Assembly: GCF_007741535.1 (NCBI RefSeq)
Contig: NZ_CP036525.1
Coordinates: 3,348,001 to 3,412,000, forward strand
Direction of reading: 5' to 3'
From: Rubripirellula lacrimiformis
Lineage (GTDB): Bacteria > Planctomycetota > Planctomycetia > Pirellulales > Pirellulaceae
DNA length: 64,000 nt
Numbering within the stretch: the stretch's first letter is position 1; each line of letters opens with the position of its first letter. The notes under the pieces were generated by a model, which saw only the letters and a list, made by a program, of their open reading frames with translations, did not search any database and had not been told where the DNA came from. Position numbers and translations under genes: made by a program. Below are positions 26,064-35,997 of this stretch, piece after piece.

Positions 26064-29000
26064 CTATTCCGTTTGCGTTACCGAAACGGGTCGAGCCTGG
26101 ATTTGACGATCGTCGGCCGCCGGATCGTGATTCCCCTTGGTGCTTGTCGGCACGCCGATCTCGGGTTGGTCACCCTTTGTTGCCACCGCCGAATCGGTTG
26201 ACGACATTTTCCGGGCAATTCCCAGGGGGGCGGCCTCAGCAGCCGAGCGGCGGAATTGCTGGACATCGATCCGCGCAGGATCAATGGTGCTGGCCAACAT
26301 CCCGTACGGGTGATTCGCCGTCCGACTCCGGAACTGTTCCATTTCCGCGTCGGCGAAATCCGGATCGCCACTGTCCGGATCGGCACCGTCCAGGTCGGCG
26401 GAATCTTGGTCGGGGATCTCTTGGTTGGCGGTGCTCTGGTCAGCCAATTTCAGGGCGTCCGGTTCCATCGATTCGGGATCGGGGATCGTTTCGTCTGGCT
26501 GGGGGTCGGCGGGCTGGGGTTCGGCGGGTTGGGGGTCGGCGGGTTGGGGGTCGGCGGGTTGGGGTTCGGCGGGTTGGGGTTCGGCGGGCTGGGGTTCGGC
26601 GGGTTGATTCGTCGGTGCGGACGTCAGTGCCAAATTGCGGTTGCTGCGATAGGTCCAGGACGCTTTCCGGAAGTTCGTCAACCGTCGCTGGATTTCGCCC
26701 CTGAATTCCGGTTGGAAATCGGCGAATGGTTCCGAATCCAATTCGCCCAAGTCGACCGCCATGCGAAGGTTCGACTGCAGCAATTTGGCGACATCGGATT
26801 GCGTCAGATCGCAGCGATGAACAATCAGGCTCTTCAAACCCTGCGACTGGGCAAGCGTGTCGAGTACTCGCGAATCAAATTTGGACTCGGAAAGATCTAG
26901 CACGTCTAGCGATTCGTTCGCCAGCAGATGGCTGATGTCTCGATTGGTCAGATCGACGCCGCGAAGCGACAGACGTGCCAGTTGGCTCATTTCACAAAGT
27001 CCGCTGATCGCTGCCTCGCTAAGCGGGACGCGATTCAAGGACACCGATCGCAACGATTCGATCGAGCTAAGCCAGGCGATCGTGCGGACGTCGACATGGG
27101 TGTCGTCCAGATTGACTTCCCACAACGATTCCAGATTCTGCCAATGGTCGGTGACCGAATCATCCAGGTCGGTGCCCGGTACCACAAGCACGGTCAAGCG
27201 AATCATTTCCCCGATCTTGCGTAGGCTTTCCGTGGATAGCGACGGATAGGCAAGCGTCAGTTGGTCCAGGCCTGGGCACCGCGCCAGTTCCTGGAACAAG
27301 GAATCGTCCAGTTCCGGACCGCCAGCCGAGAACCAACGCAGGTCTCGCAGACCGGACAGCACCGCAGACGGCGGCCACGGATGGGTCACGGCCAATCCGC
27401 GCACCGAACGAGCTTGACGGATTTCAAGCTTCGACAACGGGTGTTCGATGCGTATCGTCAGACACAATTTCGGCTGGTCCTTGATCCCCAACTGATCCAA
27501 CCGGACCAAGGGACCGACGTCTAGGAAACGCAAGTTCGGATGACCCTGCAAGTTGATCTCCGTCAACTGCGTGCCATTGATTCGCAAAAACGATAGCTCG
27601 GGAAACTCCTGAACGAACCACGACAATTGATCCTCGTGGATTTCGCAAAAGCCAAGATCCAACTGCGTCAGGTTTTTCATCGGCTGCAGGTTTTTTACCT
27701 GATCAAACGTGACAGTCGATTCCTTCAAAAGCAGATGCCGGATTCCCGCGTTGTTTGCCAAGCCGCTTAAATCGACATCCTTTAGCGGTAGCCCCGAAAG
27801 CGTCAGTTTGGCTGGAACGCCGCATCGCCCGATCGTATCCAACCAGGTCTGAATGCGTTCGGGCCGGTTCACATTGTCTAGCGAGTCGCCCGCGGACGAA
27901 GTCAAGAACGCGCTCAGTTCCAGTTCACGTAAACGTGGCAGGTCTTCCAGGTCCAGCGTTTGAAGGTCGCCGGCAAAACAGGTCGTTCGAACCAAGCCCG
28001 GCAAATTTTTGAGCGTCAGATTCTGGTACCAAGACAATCCCGGGACCCATCGGTTTTGCGACGACATCATCAACTCTTGAGTCACTTCGTCATCGATCGC
28101 CATCAATCGAGGCAGATTTTCGGCGTGCAAGTTGTGCTTTTGGATCCGGTCGATTCGCAGCGTTTCTAATTTCGGCAAATTTACCAGACGCAGCGTCAGC
28201 GGTTCGTCGTTCAATTGTTCCGTGCGCCGGGTCAGCGTCAAACTTCGCAGTTCTGGCCAACCTTCGATCGTTAACGAATCGCGAATGCCCTGGGCCGGAC
28301 GTGAAAGTTGCAGCGTTTCCACATAGTCAGCCCATTGCGGTCGGCCCAGTTCCGACAACCGCACGTCCGTGTTGGCCAGGCTGATCGTCCGCAAACTGAT
28401 CATCGAACTGGTCCGCGCGATCATCGCGGAATCCACGTCTGTCCGTTTCAGACAAATCGATGACAGCCACGGCAATTGCACCATGACGTCGATGTCCGCG
28501 TTCGACAGACTTTGGTTCGCTAACGTAAAACCGGCTAGGTGGATTCGATCGATCAACGGCGACATCGCCTGACCCTGGAATCGTCCGTAAAACGATTCGA
28601 ACAGATTCAACGTTGGCAACCTGCAAACCGTTCGGATCAACGCGTCATCGGCTGCAACGCACTGAACCCGACGCACTCTGCTGAGACGTTCGACCAATCC
28701 TTTCGGCAATCGGTCAACCATCGGGGCCGGCAACCAAGCCGACATGTAACAGTTGCCGCTGCGATTGACTCGGTTGGCGATCTGTTGGTGTTCCTTCCAT
28801 TCGAAATGCCACCGCGTCAACATCACCGTCGGGACCAAGACGATCAGACAAGCCAGACCGATGTCAAAGATGGTCTGCATTCGGCGCGGGTTGCCTGCCG
28901 ACGCGATCCGCCGCACTCGGATTTGCACGATCGCAAAAACGATTCCACAAACGCCGATCGATACCAGAACGTTGGTCACCAATCCCAACGTCGACCAATA

Positions 29001-29240
29001 ACGCCAACGGTTGCCGTCGGCGGCGTAATGCACGGAATAGCGGTAGGGCCAGCCCGCCATTCGTGGCAGGGCCTGGGATCCAAATCCAATCATTCCGTCG
29101 ACTTCGGCAACACCTGTCCAGTGTTGGTTCGCAGCAACATACTGATACGGAAGGTTCGCCGCGATCAACAGCACCGCTGCGATCGACGCGAGCACGATTC
29201 CTGCAATCACGACCTTGCGGTCGTCTTGGATAGATAGCAT
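26064..29240 (-). CDS. Large membrane-anchored leucine-rich-repeat protein
   Basis: A 1058-aa protein. Three N-terminal hydrophobic segments (IAGIVLASIAAVLLIAANLP, VLVSIGVCGIVFAIVQI, GLACLIVLVPTVML) precede a long leucine-rich-repeat region with units such as NLTQLDLGFCEIHEDQL and LSFLRINGTQLTEINLQGHP, from about residue 190 to 820. A Pro/Ala/Glu/Gln low-complexity segment and an acidic Asp-rich tail follow. The ATG at 29240 has GGGAG 11 nt upstream and was preferred to a GTG at 29279. LRR arrays usually bind proteins; partner and role are unknown. Confidence 0.85.
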   Translation of the reverse strand: MLSIQDDRKVVIAGIVLASIAAVLLIAANLPYQYVAANQHWTGVAEVDGMIGFGSQALPRMAGWPYRYSVHYAADGNRWRYWSTLGLVTNVLVSIGVCGIVFAIVQIRVRRIASAGNPRRMQTIFDIGLACLIVLVPTVMLTRWHFEWKEHQQIANRVNRSGNCYMSAWLPAPMVDRLPKGLVERLSRVRRVQCVAADDALIRTVCRLPTLNLFESFYGRFQGQAMSPLIDRIHLAGFTLANQSLSNADIDVMVQLPWLSSICLKRTDVDSAMIARTSSMISLRTISLANTDVRLSELGRPQWADYVETLQLSRPAQGIRDSLTIEGWPELRSLTLTRRTEQLNDEPLTLRLVNLPKLETLRIDRIQKHNLHAENLPRLMAIDDEVTQELMMSSQNRWVPGLSWYQNLTLKNLPGLVRTTCFAGDLQTLDLEDLPRLRELELSAFLTSSAGDSLDNVNRPERIQTWLDTIGRCGVPAKLTLSGLPLKDVDLSGLANNAGIRHLLLKESTVTFDQVKNLQPMKNLTQLDLGFCEIHEDQLSWFVQEFPELSFLRINGTQLTEINLQGHPNLRFLDVGPLVRLDQLGIKDQPKLCLTIRIEHPLSKLEIRQARSVRGLAVTHPWPPSAVLSGLRDLRWFSAGGPELDDSLFQELARCPGLDQLTLAYPSLSTESLRKIGEMIRLTVLVVPGTDLDDSVTDHWQNLESLWEVNLDDTHVDVRTIAWLSSIESLRSVSLNRVPLSEAAISGLCEMSQLARLSLRGVDLTNRDISHLLANESLDVLDLSESKFDSRVLDTLAQSQGLKSLIVHRCDLTQSDVAKLLQSNLRMAVDLGELDSEPFADFQPEFRGEIQRRLTNFRKASWTYRSNRNLALTSAPTNQPAEPQPAEPQPAEPQPADPQPADPQPAEPQPADPQPDETIPDPESMEPDALKLADQSTANQEIPDQDSADLDGADPDSGDPDFADAEMEQFRSRTANHPYGMLASTIDPARIDVQQFRRSAAEAAPLGIARKMSSTDSAVATKGDQPEIGVPTSTKGNHDPAADDRQIQARPVSVTQTE
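26506..26606. repeat. 15-bp tandem repeat inside the LRR protein gene (PAEPQ/PADPQ)
   Basis: About seven tandem copies of a 15-bp unit (TCGGCGGGTTGGGGT and variants, read on the + strand) encode PAEPQ or PADPQ pentapeptides on the minus strand. The period is a multiple of three, so copy-number change would keep the frame. It probably forms an extended linker between the LRR domain and the acidic tail. Confidence 0.88.
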
Positions 29241-29543
29241 CGATTCGAGTACTCCCGGACTCGTTTTCTCCGGCGTCACGAGGACAACGGATGGAATATT
29301 GATGCGAACGGGGTGCCACAGAGGGCGGGATAAGGACGACGAAGCGGTTAGCGATCGGCGACCAGATCATCCTAGCAGACGCCGAACTGGCAATGTTCTG
29401 TTGTGTCCTGCCAAGATTCGCGATCTGATCACGAATCCAGTTTGGCAGACGGTTTTTTCCAAGCACTAGCTATCATGGATCTACCGCACATCAAGGCGAC
29501 CGGAGCACTCGGCCGTCCAACAAAAATCTACAAGGCAAATCCT
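29241..29543. other. Intergenic region between divergent genes
   Basis: This 303-bp stretch lies between the leftward LRR gene and the rightward SelA-like gene. No convincing gene or promoter boxes were seen. AAGG at about 29532-29535 may be the ribosome-binding site for the ATG at 29544. Confidence 0.45.
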
Positions 29544-30998
29544 ATGGCTATCCCACCCTGGACGATCGATCTGTTGCGACGAGGGCTCAGCGACGTGGCA
29601 AAAAAGGCCCGCGAGCCTGAGGTGATGGAGAAGATCAAGAACCAAGCCAGCGAAATTCTGCAGGATTTCCCGCAGTCCGCCGCTCGCAGCATCGATGCGG
29701 TCATGCGAACCGCCGACACCGGTCGTCGATCGGTCCAACGTTGGGCCCGCCAACATACGACGGTCGCTGTCCCGATGTTGAACGCCTCGGGGACACTGCT
29801 GACCGAGCGAGGTACCGGGGTTCCGTTGGCCGACGCGGTTACCGAGATCGGGTGCGAATTGATCGGCGGCGACACGGTGGGCGGATCCGAGTTTCGCCAA
29901 CGGATTCAGCGTCGACTGGATCGTTGTCTGCCAGATGCGTCAGGGCAATCGGTTGCCATCGCCCACCGGTTGGAGGCCGCGGTGGCTGCCATCACGCTGA
30001 TCGGTGACAATCGCGAAATCGTCATCCATCGCAGCCAAGCGATCGGGCTTGCCGGCGGTCAATCGTTGCCCGATGTTTTGGTGGCGGCGCTGGCATCCGA
30101 TGGTCAACGGAAGTTGTCGGAAGTGGGAAGTTCGAATCGTGCTGTCGAATCCGATTTCGGTTCTCGTGACCATTTCATCACGGTCTTGGCGGACGATGGC
30201 AGCCTGCCGGTGGCCGCCTTTGACTTCGACGGCCGCGACGTCATCCAAGTCGCGGTCCTGCCGATCGCGACGCTAGGACGCAGTGATCGTGATGACCAGA
30301 TTCCATCGGTCGAATCCGTCTTGGCCGCGGGAGCCGACGTTGTCGTGTTTTCGGGCCAGGGTATCGCCGGCGGACCGGCCTGCGGCATCCTGGTTGGACC
30401 CAAGGACTTGGTCCATCAGATCCAGGCTTGCCCCGCGTGGGCATCCTTGGCAGCATCCGAAGCGACCATCGCGATGATGACCGTCGCATTGGAAATCACG
30501 TCATCATCGACGCCTGTATTCAGTTCATCGACGACGATGCCGATCGAAAGCTTGCTGGCGACTTCGGCCGAAAATCTAAAAGGTCGGGCCGAACGCATGG
30601 CGATCCGTCTGACCGCCGACGATGGGATCGCCCATTGTCAGGTGACCGCCGACGATGCCGGTTTGACGTCCGGTGGCCGATGGAAATTCCCCTCTCGGCA
30701 ACTTCGCTTGCGACATCACCATCGGTCCGCCACCGAATGGGCCAAGCGACTTCGCGCCGACATCCCATCGGTGTTGGCAGCGGTCGATGGCGACGATCTG
30801 GTGATCGACCTGCGTTGGATCGCCGCGGCCGACGATGGCAAACTGGCGACCGCGCTCGGGGGCCATGGTGATTCGTCCGCGATCGAATCGCCGACCGATG
30901 ATTCGCAGGGCACCCAGGCACCGCAGGCGGATTCGATTCGCAACAACTCCGACCTCGACGCCGCTACGATCCCCGATCCACCGCAAGCGCCCAGCTAG
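29544..30998 (+). CDS. SelA-like fold-type I protein lacking the PLP lysine
   Basis: A 484-aa protein related to L-seryl-tRNA(Sec) selenium transferase (SelA). Aligned landmarks are LNASGTLLTERGTGVPLADA (SelA has the INATGT region), EVGSSNR (SelA EVGTTNR) and GADVVVFSGQGIAGGPACG followed by ILVGPK. In SelA this last stretch reads FSGDKLLGGPQAG, and its Lys carries PLP. Here DK is replaced by QG, so the Schiff-base lysine is absent, and the upstream DLGSGS region is not conserved either. A true selenium transferase role is therefore unlikely. The ATG at 29544 with AAGG upstream was preferred over earlier Met codons. No selB or tRNA-Sec is in the window. Confidence 0.75.
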   Translation: MAIPPWTIDLLRRGLSDVAKKAREPEVMEKIKNQASEILQDFPQSAARSIDAVMRTADTGRRSVQRWARQHTTVAVPMLNASGTLLTERGTGVPLADAVTEIGCELIGGDTVGGSEFRQRIQRRLDRCLPDASGQSVAIAHRLEAAVAAITLIGDNREIVIHRSQAIGLAGGQSLPDVLVAALASDGQRKLSEVGSSNRAVESDFGSRDHFITVLADDGSLPVAAFDFDGRDVIQVAVLPIATLGRSDRDDQIPSVESVLAAGADVVVFSGQGIAGGPACGILVGPKDLVHQIQACPAWASLAASEATIAMMTVALEITSSSTPVFSSSTTMPIESLLATSAENLKGRAERMAIRLTADDGIAHCQVTADDAGLTSGGRWKFPSRQLRLRHHHRSATEWAKRLRADIPSVLAAVDGDDLVIDLRWIAAADDGKLATALGGHGDSSAIESPTDDSQGTQAPQADSIRNNSDLDAATIPDPPQAPS

Positions 30999-31353
30999 GC
31001 GCGTCCGGCGGAATCCGGGCTACGTGCTCGCCCGATCGATTGGGCAGGTTTGCTTTGATTTGGCTGAATCCAACACCGGTCGGGAAACCTTCTCGGCCGT
31101 GAAACCGAACCATAGCCGACAAGATTTGCCGGTTAAGCGGTTTGGACTGGATGATCGGGTCAGACTGGTCGATACCGAATGAAGGAAATTACGTAGACAA
31201 CGCCAGTCTTCGATGCGCCGCTCGGGGCCTTTGGGCCACGGGACCAAGGTGCTTTGGGCCAATGTGCCTTTCGTTTGGCCAATCGGTCGCGAAACGATCG
31301 GTCACGATCGACGTCTGGTGTGGTCGTTCACGGTGAAACCGTCAGGAAAGATC
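30999..31353 (+). other. Intergenic region, no gene seen
   Basis: This 355-bp gap lies between two same-strand genes. The open frame of the downstream gene extends into it from 31213, but that part lacks conserved features and the AGGAAAG before the ATG at 31354 marks the likely start. A small near-palindrome, GCCCGATCGATTGGGC, lies around 31031-31046. Nothing else was recognised. Confidence 0.4.
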
Positions 31354-32307
31354 ATGGGCAAAAAGGATCCAGTGCCCTCGCGCCGTTATCTGGACATGTG
31401 GGCCTTGCCAGGGATGCATCCCAGCAATGTCGATATTCTGCAGCAGATGAAGACGGCCGATACCAACCATTTCACCACGCACATGGACACCGTCGGCACG
31501 GTCGCTGAACAAGATCTTGAATCCGGTTCATGGGCGACGACCCATATGTTGGGGCTTCGAACCGACGTCTGGAAAGTCGATGGCGCGGAATTGGAAGACG
31601 CGCTGGAAGTGATGCGTGATCAACGTCGTCAAACACTGAAGAAACAGATCAAGAAGACGGGGCGACTCTCCGCCAAGCAAAAAGCGGATCTGGATGCGCA
31701 GCTTGAAGATGACGACGTGATGCAGATGGAACCGGGCGAGATCGAGAAACGCCGCTTGGTTTTGAAGTTGTTCAAGACGTCGACCGATCGAGTGCGTTGG
31801 TGTGGCACGATCGAACAAGTCACCATGACCGAGGTGCACAATTCGATCGGTTCCAAACGCAATCTGCTGACGATGGTGGTGATGCTGCCGCGGTCCGAAC
31901 ACGTGACGTACATCCAACAGAATCACCGCACGTTCCGAATCCCATCAATTTTTACGTTTGGATTCTTCGACGGCCAACAAATGCATCACGTTGCGATCAA
32001 ACGGAAATGGGTTTCGATCGGCGCCGATTTCGAAGTGGAATGCGACGGGGAATCGATTGGCGAAATCGATGGCCGGTTGTTCTCCTTTGGCGCCGATAGC
32101 TATCTCGATATCGACCCCGGACCGCTCAGTGAGAACACCGGGTTCATCGATCTGATGACTCTGTTCACCGCCAGTGTCGGGTACCACAAAGCGATGCGGA
32201 AAAGCGTCGACCGGCGAGTCAAAGCGACTCTCAGCGGCCAGTCGCATTGCCATGTCGTCTGCAACGAAGAACTAAGACTTCGCCACAACGGCCGCGCCGC
32301 CGCCTAG
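31354..32307 (+). CDS. Conserved-looking hypothetical protein
   Basis: A 317-aa soluble protein with no signal peptide or membrane helix. The start is set by AGGAAAG 5-11 nt before the ATG at 31354. A Lys/Gln/Asp-rich helical segment (LKKQIKKTGRLSAKQKADLD, about residues 90-125) lies between two more structured parts, and the C-terminal half is rich in beta-type and aromatic sequence (IFTFGFFDGQQMHHVAIKRK). No family was recognised. It is convergent with pheA, with a solitary hairpin repeat between them. Confidence 0.7.
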   Translation: MGKKDPVPSRRYLDMWALPGMHPSNVDILQQMKTADTNHFTTHMDTVGTVAEQDLESGSWATTHMLGLRTDVWKVDGAELEDALEVMRDQRRQTLKKQIKKTGRLSAKQKADLDAQLEDDDVMQMEPGEIEKRRLVLKLFKTSTDRVRWCGTIEQVTMTEVHNSIGSKRNLLTMVVMLPRSEHVTYIQQNHRTFRIPSIFTFGFFDGQQMHHVAIKRKWVSIGADFEVECDGESIGEIDGRLFSFGADSYLDIDPGPLSENTGFIDLMTLFTASVGYHKAMRKSVDRRVKATLSGQSHCHVVCNEELRLRHNGRAAA

Positions 32308-32351
32308 GGCATCCCTCACGGCGCACGAACACCGCAACACGTCCCACCAGA

Positions 32352-32431
32352 CGTAGCGCAAGTCGCCAAGACTTTCGACGCGTCCCCACCAAGGCTCCAC
32401 CAAGGCCGAAACTCTTGGCGAGTTGCGCTTG
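32352..32431. repeat. Solitary copy of the 58-62 kb hairpin repeat
   Basis: CGTAGCGCAAGTCGCCAAGA at 32352 is identical to the left arm of the tandem repeat units at 58.3-61.9 kb. CCGAAACTCTTGGCGAG at 32406 matches the right arm. The arms are inverted and separated by ~28 nt of divergent loop. It lies between the convergent hypothetical gene and pheA, where it may act as a REP-like transcript end. Confidence 0.92.
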
Positions 32432-32479
32432 CACGTTGGTCCACCCCGTTTCGCTGCGATTGCGGCGAATCTTTGCGAC

Positions 32480-33628
32480 TTACAGCTTGGCTTTGGGGTA
32501 CGCGCCCAACACGGTTAGTCGTTGGGCTTGGGCGGCTAGTTCTTGGATCGCCGCGGCGACGGCTGGGTCATCGCGATGACCGCTCAGTTCGACAAAAAAC
32601 AGGTATTCGTTGGCAGCATCTGGCGACGGGAACGATTCGATCCATGTCAGGTTCAGCGATTGTTTTTTGAACACGACCATCGCATCGGCCAAAGCGCCAG
32701 GGACGTGACTGACTTGAAACAGGATGGCTGTTTTGTCGTCACCGGTGGGGGCTTGGCGTTCTTTGCCGAGCACGGCGAAACGGGTGACGTTGTTCTGGTT
32801 GTCTTCGATGTTGACGTCGATCACATCCAGTTCATATTGCCGGCCCGCTTCCAGGCTAGCGACCGCAGCGATGCCCAATTTCTGAGACGCTAGCTCGGCC
32901 GCCGCCGCGGTACTGCTGATCTCTACCAACTGTGCGGCTGGCAGATTCTTCGTCAACCAGGCTCGGCACTGCGACAGCGCCTGCGGTTTGCTGTAGACGT
33001 GAGTGATCTCGTTTCGTGGCGATTTCGACAACAGGTTGTGGTGGATCGGCAGCAGCACCTCGCCGCAAATCTGCATCTCGCGACGAACAAACATGCCCAA
33101 GGTATCGACGACGCGGCCGTCGGTACTGTTTTCGATCGGCACCATCCCCGTCGCGACGTCGCCGCGTTGGACCGATTCAAAGACCGCTGGGATGGACGAT
33201 ACGGGCACCAGTTCAACGGCATCCCCGAAGTACTTGAGCGCCGCAAGGTGGCTGTAACTGTGCTCGGGGCCCAAGTACGCCACTCGCAGCTCATGCAGGG
33301 ACTGCAAGCAGACACTCGATAGGTGACGCAGCAGTCCAGATACCTCATCGCTGGGCAACCCGCCGGCAAGATCACAGTGCGACGCCACGAGTGAATCGAT
33401 CTGCCGCGCAGCACTGGCGACCCGTCCTACCACGGCGGCATCGTGATCCACGACTTCTGCCCGGACGATCTCTGCCCGCCGCTGGAACAGGTCGATCAGC
33501 TGAAGATCGATGTCCTGGATCAATTTCGGCGCAGCATCCTGTGGTCCCGAATCGCTGGATCCGGACTGCTTGCAACCCGACGGTTGGGGCTGGGACGATT
33601 CAGACGAAGATGGACGCGATTCGGTCAT
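32480..33628 (-). CDS. pheA: Prephenate dehydratase with chorismate-mutase-like N-domain (P-protein)
   Basis: Phenylalanine biosynthesis: prephenate to phenylpyruvate, possibly also chorismate to prephenate. After a Ser/Gln-rich N-terminal ~35 aa, residues ~36-110 resemble an AroQ chorismate mutase helix bundle (DIDLQLIDLFQRRAEIV). The dehydratase domain follows, with YLGPEHSYSHLAALKYFG, GMVPIENSTDGRVVDTL and the catalytic NVTRFAVLG. A C-terminal ACT domain (PGALADAMVVF, IESFPS) follows. The ESRP motif of the ACT domain reads ESFP here, which may alter Phe feedback. The ATG at 33628 gives 382 aa. Confidence 0.94.
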   Translation of the reverse strand: MTESRPSSSESSQPQPSGCKQSGSSDSGPQDAAPKLIQDIDLQLIDLFQRRAEIVRAEVVDHDAAVVGRVASAARQIDSLVASHCDLAGGLPSDEVSGLLRHLSSVCLQSLHELRVAYLGPEHSYSHLAALKYFGDAVELVPVSSIPAVFESVQRGDVATGMVPIENSTDGRVVDTLGMFVRREMQICGEVLLPIHHNLLSKSPRNEITHVYSKPQALSQCRAWLTKNLPAAQLVEISSTAAAAELASQKLGIAAVASLEAGRQYELDVIDVNIEDNQNNVTRFAVLGKERQAPTGDDKTAILFQVSHVPGALADAMVVFKKQSLNLTWIESFPSPDAANEYLFFVELSGHRDDPAVAAAIQELAAQAQRLTVLGAYPKAKL

Positions 33629-34028
33629 GGGCCGGGTTCATGGCGATGGAAGGGAGCAGCGGAACAGTCCGTAGCGTGATCTGCACACTAGGCTACGCGA
33701 GTCTGTCAATTTGACACACCGCACATTGGACCTTTCGAGGGCGAAATTTGAAACCTGTCAAAAAAGTATTGGAGGGATGCCTTTCGCGTGTTTCCGGGAC
33801 GAAGTTGGCTAGGAACGGCCATGTTTTCGAGTTTCCGAGGCTCGCATTCCGACAAATGGCACAAACTTTGCCTTCATTGAATCTCAACGCCAAACGACGA
33901 CGAAATCGACAGTCGCCGGCGACTCAAATTCAACGGACCGCTGTTGCGGTGAACCGAACAAGATAGCGTTCCCAGACAATTCAATCCCACCCGCGCGACA
34001 GAGCGACCTTTTCACGGAGAGACCTAAC
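33629..34028 (+). promoter_or_regulatory. Upstream region of dnaK (divergent from pheA)
   Basis: A 400-bp non-coding stretch that must contain the dnaK and pheA promoters. No CIRCE operator (TTAGCACTC-N9-GAGTGCTAA) is visible. TTGACA at 33711-33716 is a possible -35 box without a good -10 at the right distance. CGTAGC (33670-33675) and GCTACG (33692-33697) can form a small hairpin. GGAGAGACC just before the dnaK ATG is its ribosome-binding site. Confidence 0.4.
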
Positions 34029-35957
34029 ATGGCCCAGGGCGAAAAAATCATTGGCATTGACCTCGGTACGACGAACAGCGTTGTGGCGATCATGGAAGGC
34101 AGCGAACCCAAAGTCATCCCGAATGCCGAAGGCAATCGGCTGACACCTAGCGTCGTTGCATTCACAGACAAGAACGAAACGATCGTCGGCGAACCTGCCC
34201 GTCGACAAGCAGTGACCAACCCCAAACGCACCGTTTATTCGGTCAAGCGGTTCATGGGGCGTCGTCACGCAGAAGTCGAATCCGAAGAAAAGATGGTGCC
34301 CTACGGCGTCGTCGGAAATGCGGACGAATACGTCAAAATCGGCATTGGCGAAGACAACTACACCCCGCAAGAAATCAGCGCGAAGGTGTTGCGGAAATTG
34401 AAGGAATCGGCCGAGTCCTACCTAGGGCACAAGGTCAACAAGGCTGTCATCACAGTCCCTGCGTACTTCAACGACGCCCAACGACAAGCGACCAAAGACG
34501 CTGGCCAAATCGCCGGCCTAGAAGTCGCGCGGATCATCAACGAACCGACGGCGGCCGCGCTCGCTTATGGTCTGGACAAGAAGAAAGACGAAAAGATCAT
34601 CGTCTTTGACTTGGGCGGCGGTACCTTCGACGTTTCCATCTTGGAAGTTGCCGATGCGGGCGACGAAGAACAGGAAAGCCGAGTTTTCCAAGTGGTCAGC
34701 ACCAGCGGAGACGGTCACCTTGGTGGTGATGACTTCGACGATGCATTGATCAACTACGTCGCTGATACGTTCAAAAAAGACAACGCGATCGATCTGCGAA
34801 ACGATCCGATGGCTTTGCAACGGTTGCAAGAAGCATGCGAAAAGGCAAAGAAAGAACTCAGCACGCTGCCTGAAACCGACATCAATCTTCCGTTCATCAC
34901 GATGGACGCATCAGGTCCAAAACACCTGACGATGAAGATTTCACGCAGCAAGTTCGAAGAACTCGTTGACGACTTGGTCGAACGTTGTCGCAAACCAGTC
35001 ATGCAAGCACTGGAAGATGCAGGCATGAAACCGGGCGATATCGACGAGATCGTATTGGTCGGTGGTAGCACACGTGTGCCAAAAGTGCGCGAATTGGTGA
35101 AGGCGATCTTCGGCAAGGACCCACACCAAGGTGTGAATCCCGACGAAGTGGTTGCCGTTGGCGCCGCGATTCAAGGCAGCGTTCTGGCTGGCGATCGAAC
35201 CGACGTTCTGTTGCTAGACGTCACCCCGTTGACGCTGGGCATCGAAACCGAAGGTGGCGTGATGACCGCATTGGTCGAACGCAACACCACGATTCCTGTC
35301 GAAAAGAAGAACGTTTTCAGTACGGCTGCGGACGGTCAAACTGCGGTCACCGTTCGGGTGTTCCAGGGCGAGCGGAAGATGGCGACCAGCAACCGATTGC
35401 TGGGCGAATTCAACTTGGAAGGGATCCCGCCTCAACCGCGCGGAATGCCACAGATCGAAGTCAAATTTGACATCGACCAGAACGGCATCCTGGCGGTGTC
35501 GGCGAAAGAACTGAAAACCGGTAAAGAAGCATCGGTCCAGATCAAGGAAGCCGGCGCGCTTAGCGAAGACGAAATCGAACAAATGCGAAAAGATGCTGAA
35601 TCCAATGCGGATGAAGATCGCAAGCAGTTCGAACTTGTCGAAGCCAAGAACAAGGCTAGCCAACAAGTTTATCAGCTCGAAAAGTTGATGAAAGAAAACG
35701 ACGACAAGCTGACCGATTCGGACAAAGAACCGATGAACAAGGCGATCGAAAAGGTGAAATCCGCCTCCGAAGGCGAAGACGCCGACGCGATCAAACAAGC
35801 GACCGACGAATTGGATGCCGCGTCGCAAGCGTTCAGCAAGGTCTTGTACGAGAAGAACGAAGCAGCCGGTGGCGATGCAGCCGGCGCCGGTGCAGCCGCT
35901 AGTGCTGACACCAGCGACGATGATGCCATCGATGCCGACTTCGAAGTCAAAGACTAG
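34029..35957 (+). CDS. dnaK: Chaperone protein DnaK (Hsp70)
   Basis: ATP-dependent Hsp70 chaperone, 642 aa, full length. The N-terminus [48 protein letters not shown] and [12 protein letters not shown] are the nucleotide-binding signatures. The substrate-binding domain starts after [13 protein letters not shown]. The C-terminal tail is Ala/Gly-rich and ends [13 protein letters not shown], with the EVKD-type acidic end. No dnaJ or grpE follows; instead clpB lies downstream behind a strong terminator, so the two stress genes have separate transcripts. Confidence 0.98.
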   Translation: MAQGEKIIGIDLGTTNSVVAIMEGSEPKVIPNAEGNRLTPSVVAFTDKNETIVGEPARRQAVTNPKRTVYSVKRFMGRRHAEVESEEKMVPYGVVGNADEYVKIGIGEDNYTPQEISAKVLRKLKESAESYLGHKVNKAVITVPAYFNDAQRQATKDAGQIAGLEVARIINEPTAAALAYGLDKKKDEKIIVFDLGGGTFDVSILEVADAGDEEQESRVFQVVSTSGDGHLGGDDFDDALINYVADTFKKDNAIDLRNDPMALQRLQEACEKAKKELSTLPETDINLPFITMDASGPKHLTMKISRSKFEELVDDLVERCRKPVMQALEDAGMKPGDIDEIVLVGGSTRVPKVRELVKAIFGKDPHQGVNPDEVVAVGAAIQGSVLAGDRTDVLLLDVTPLTLGIETEGGVMTALVERNTTIPVEKKNVFSTAADGQTAVTVRVFQGERKMATSNRLLGEFNLEGIPPQPRGMPQIEVKFDIDQNGILAVSAKELKTGKEASVQIKEAGALSEDEIEQMRKDAESNADEDRKQFELVEAKNKASQQVYQLEKLMKENDDKLTDSDKEPMNKAIEKVKSASEGEDADAIKQATDELDAASQAFSKVLYEKNEAAGGDAAGAGAAASADTSDDDAIDADFEVKD

Positions 35958-35997
35958 TTGATCGGATCAACCGCGGCTCCGGCCGCGTTTCAATAGC

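Noticed and set aside
33629-34028. CIRCE heat-shock operator upstream of dnaK
   Set aside because: No TTAGCACTC/GAGTGCTAA inverted pair is present.
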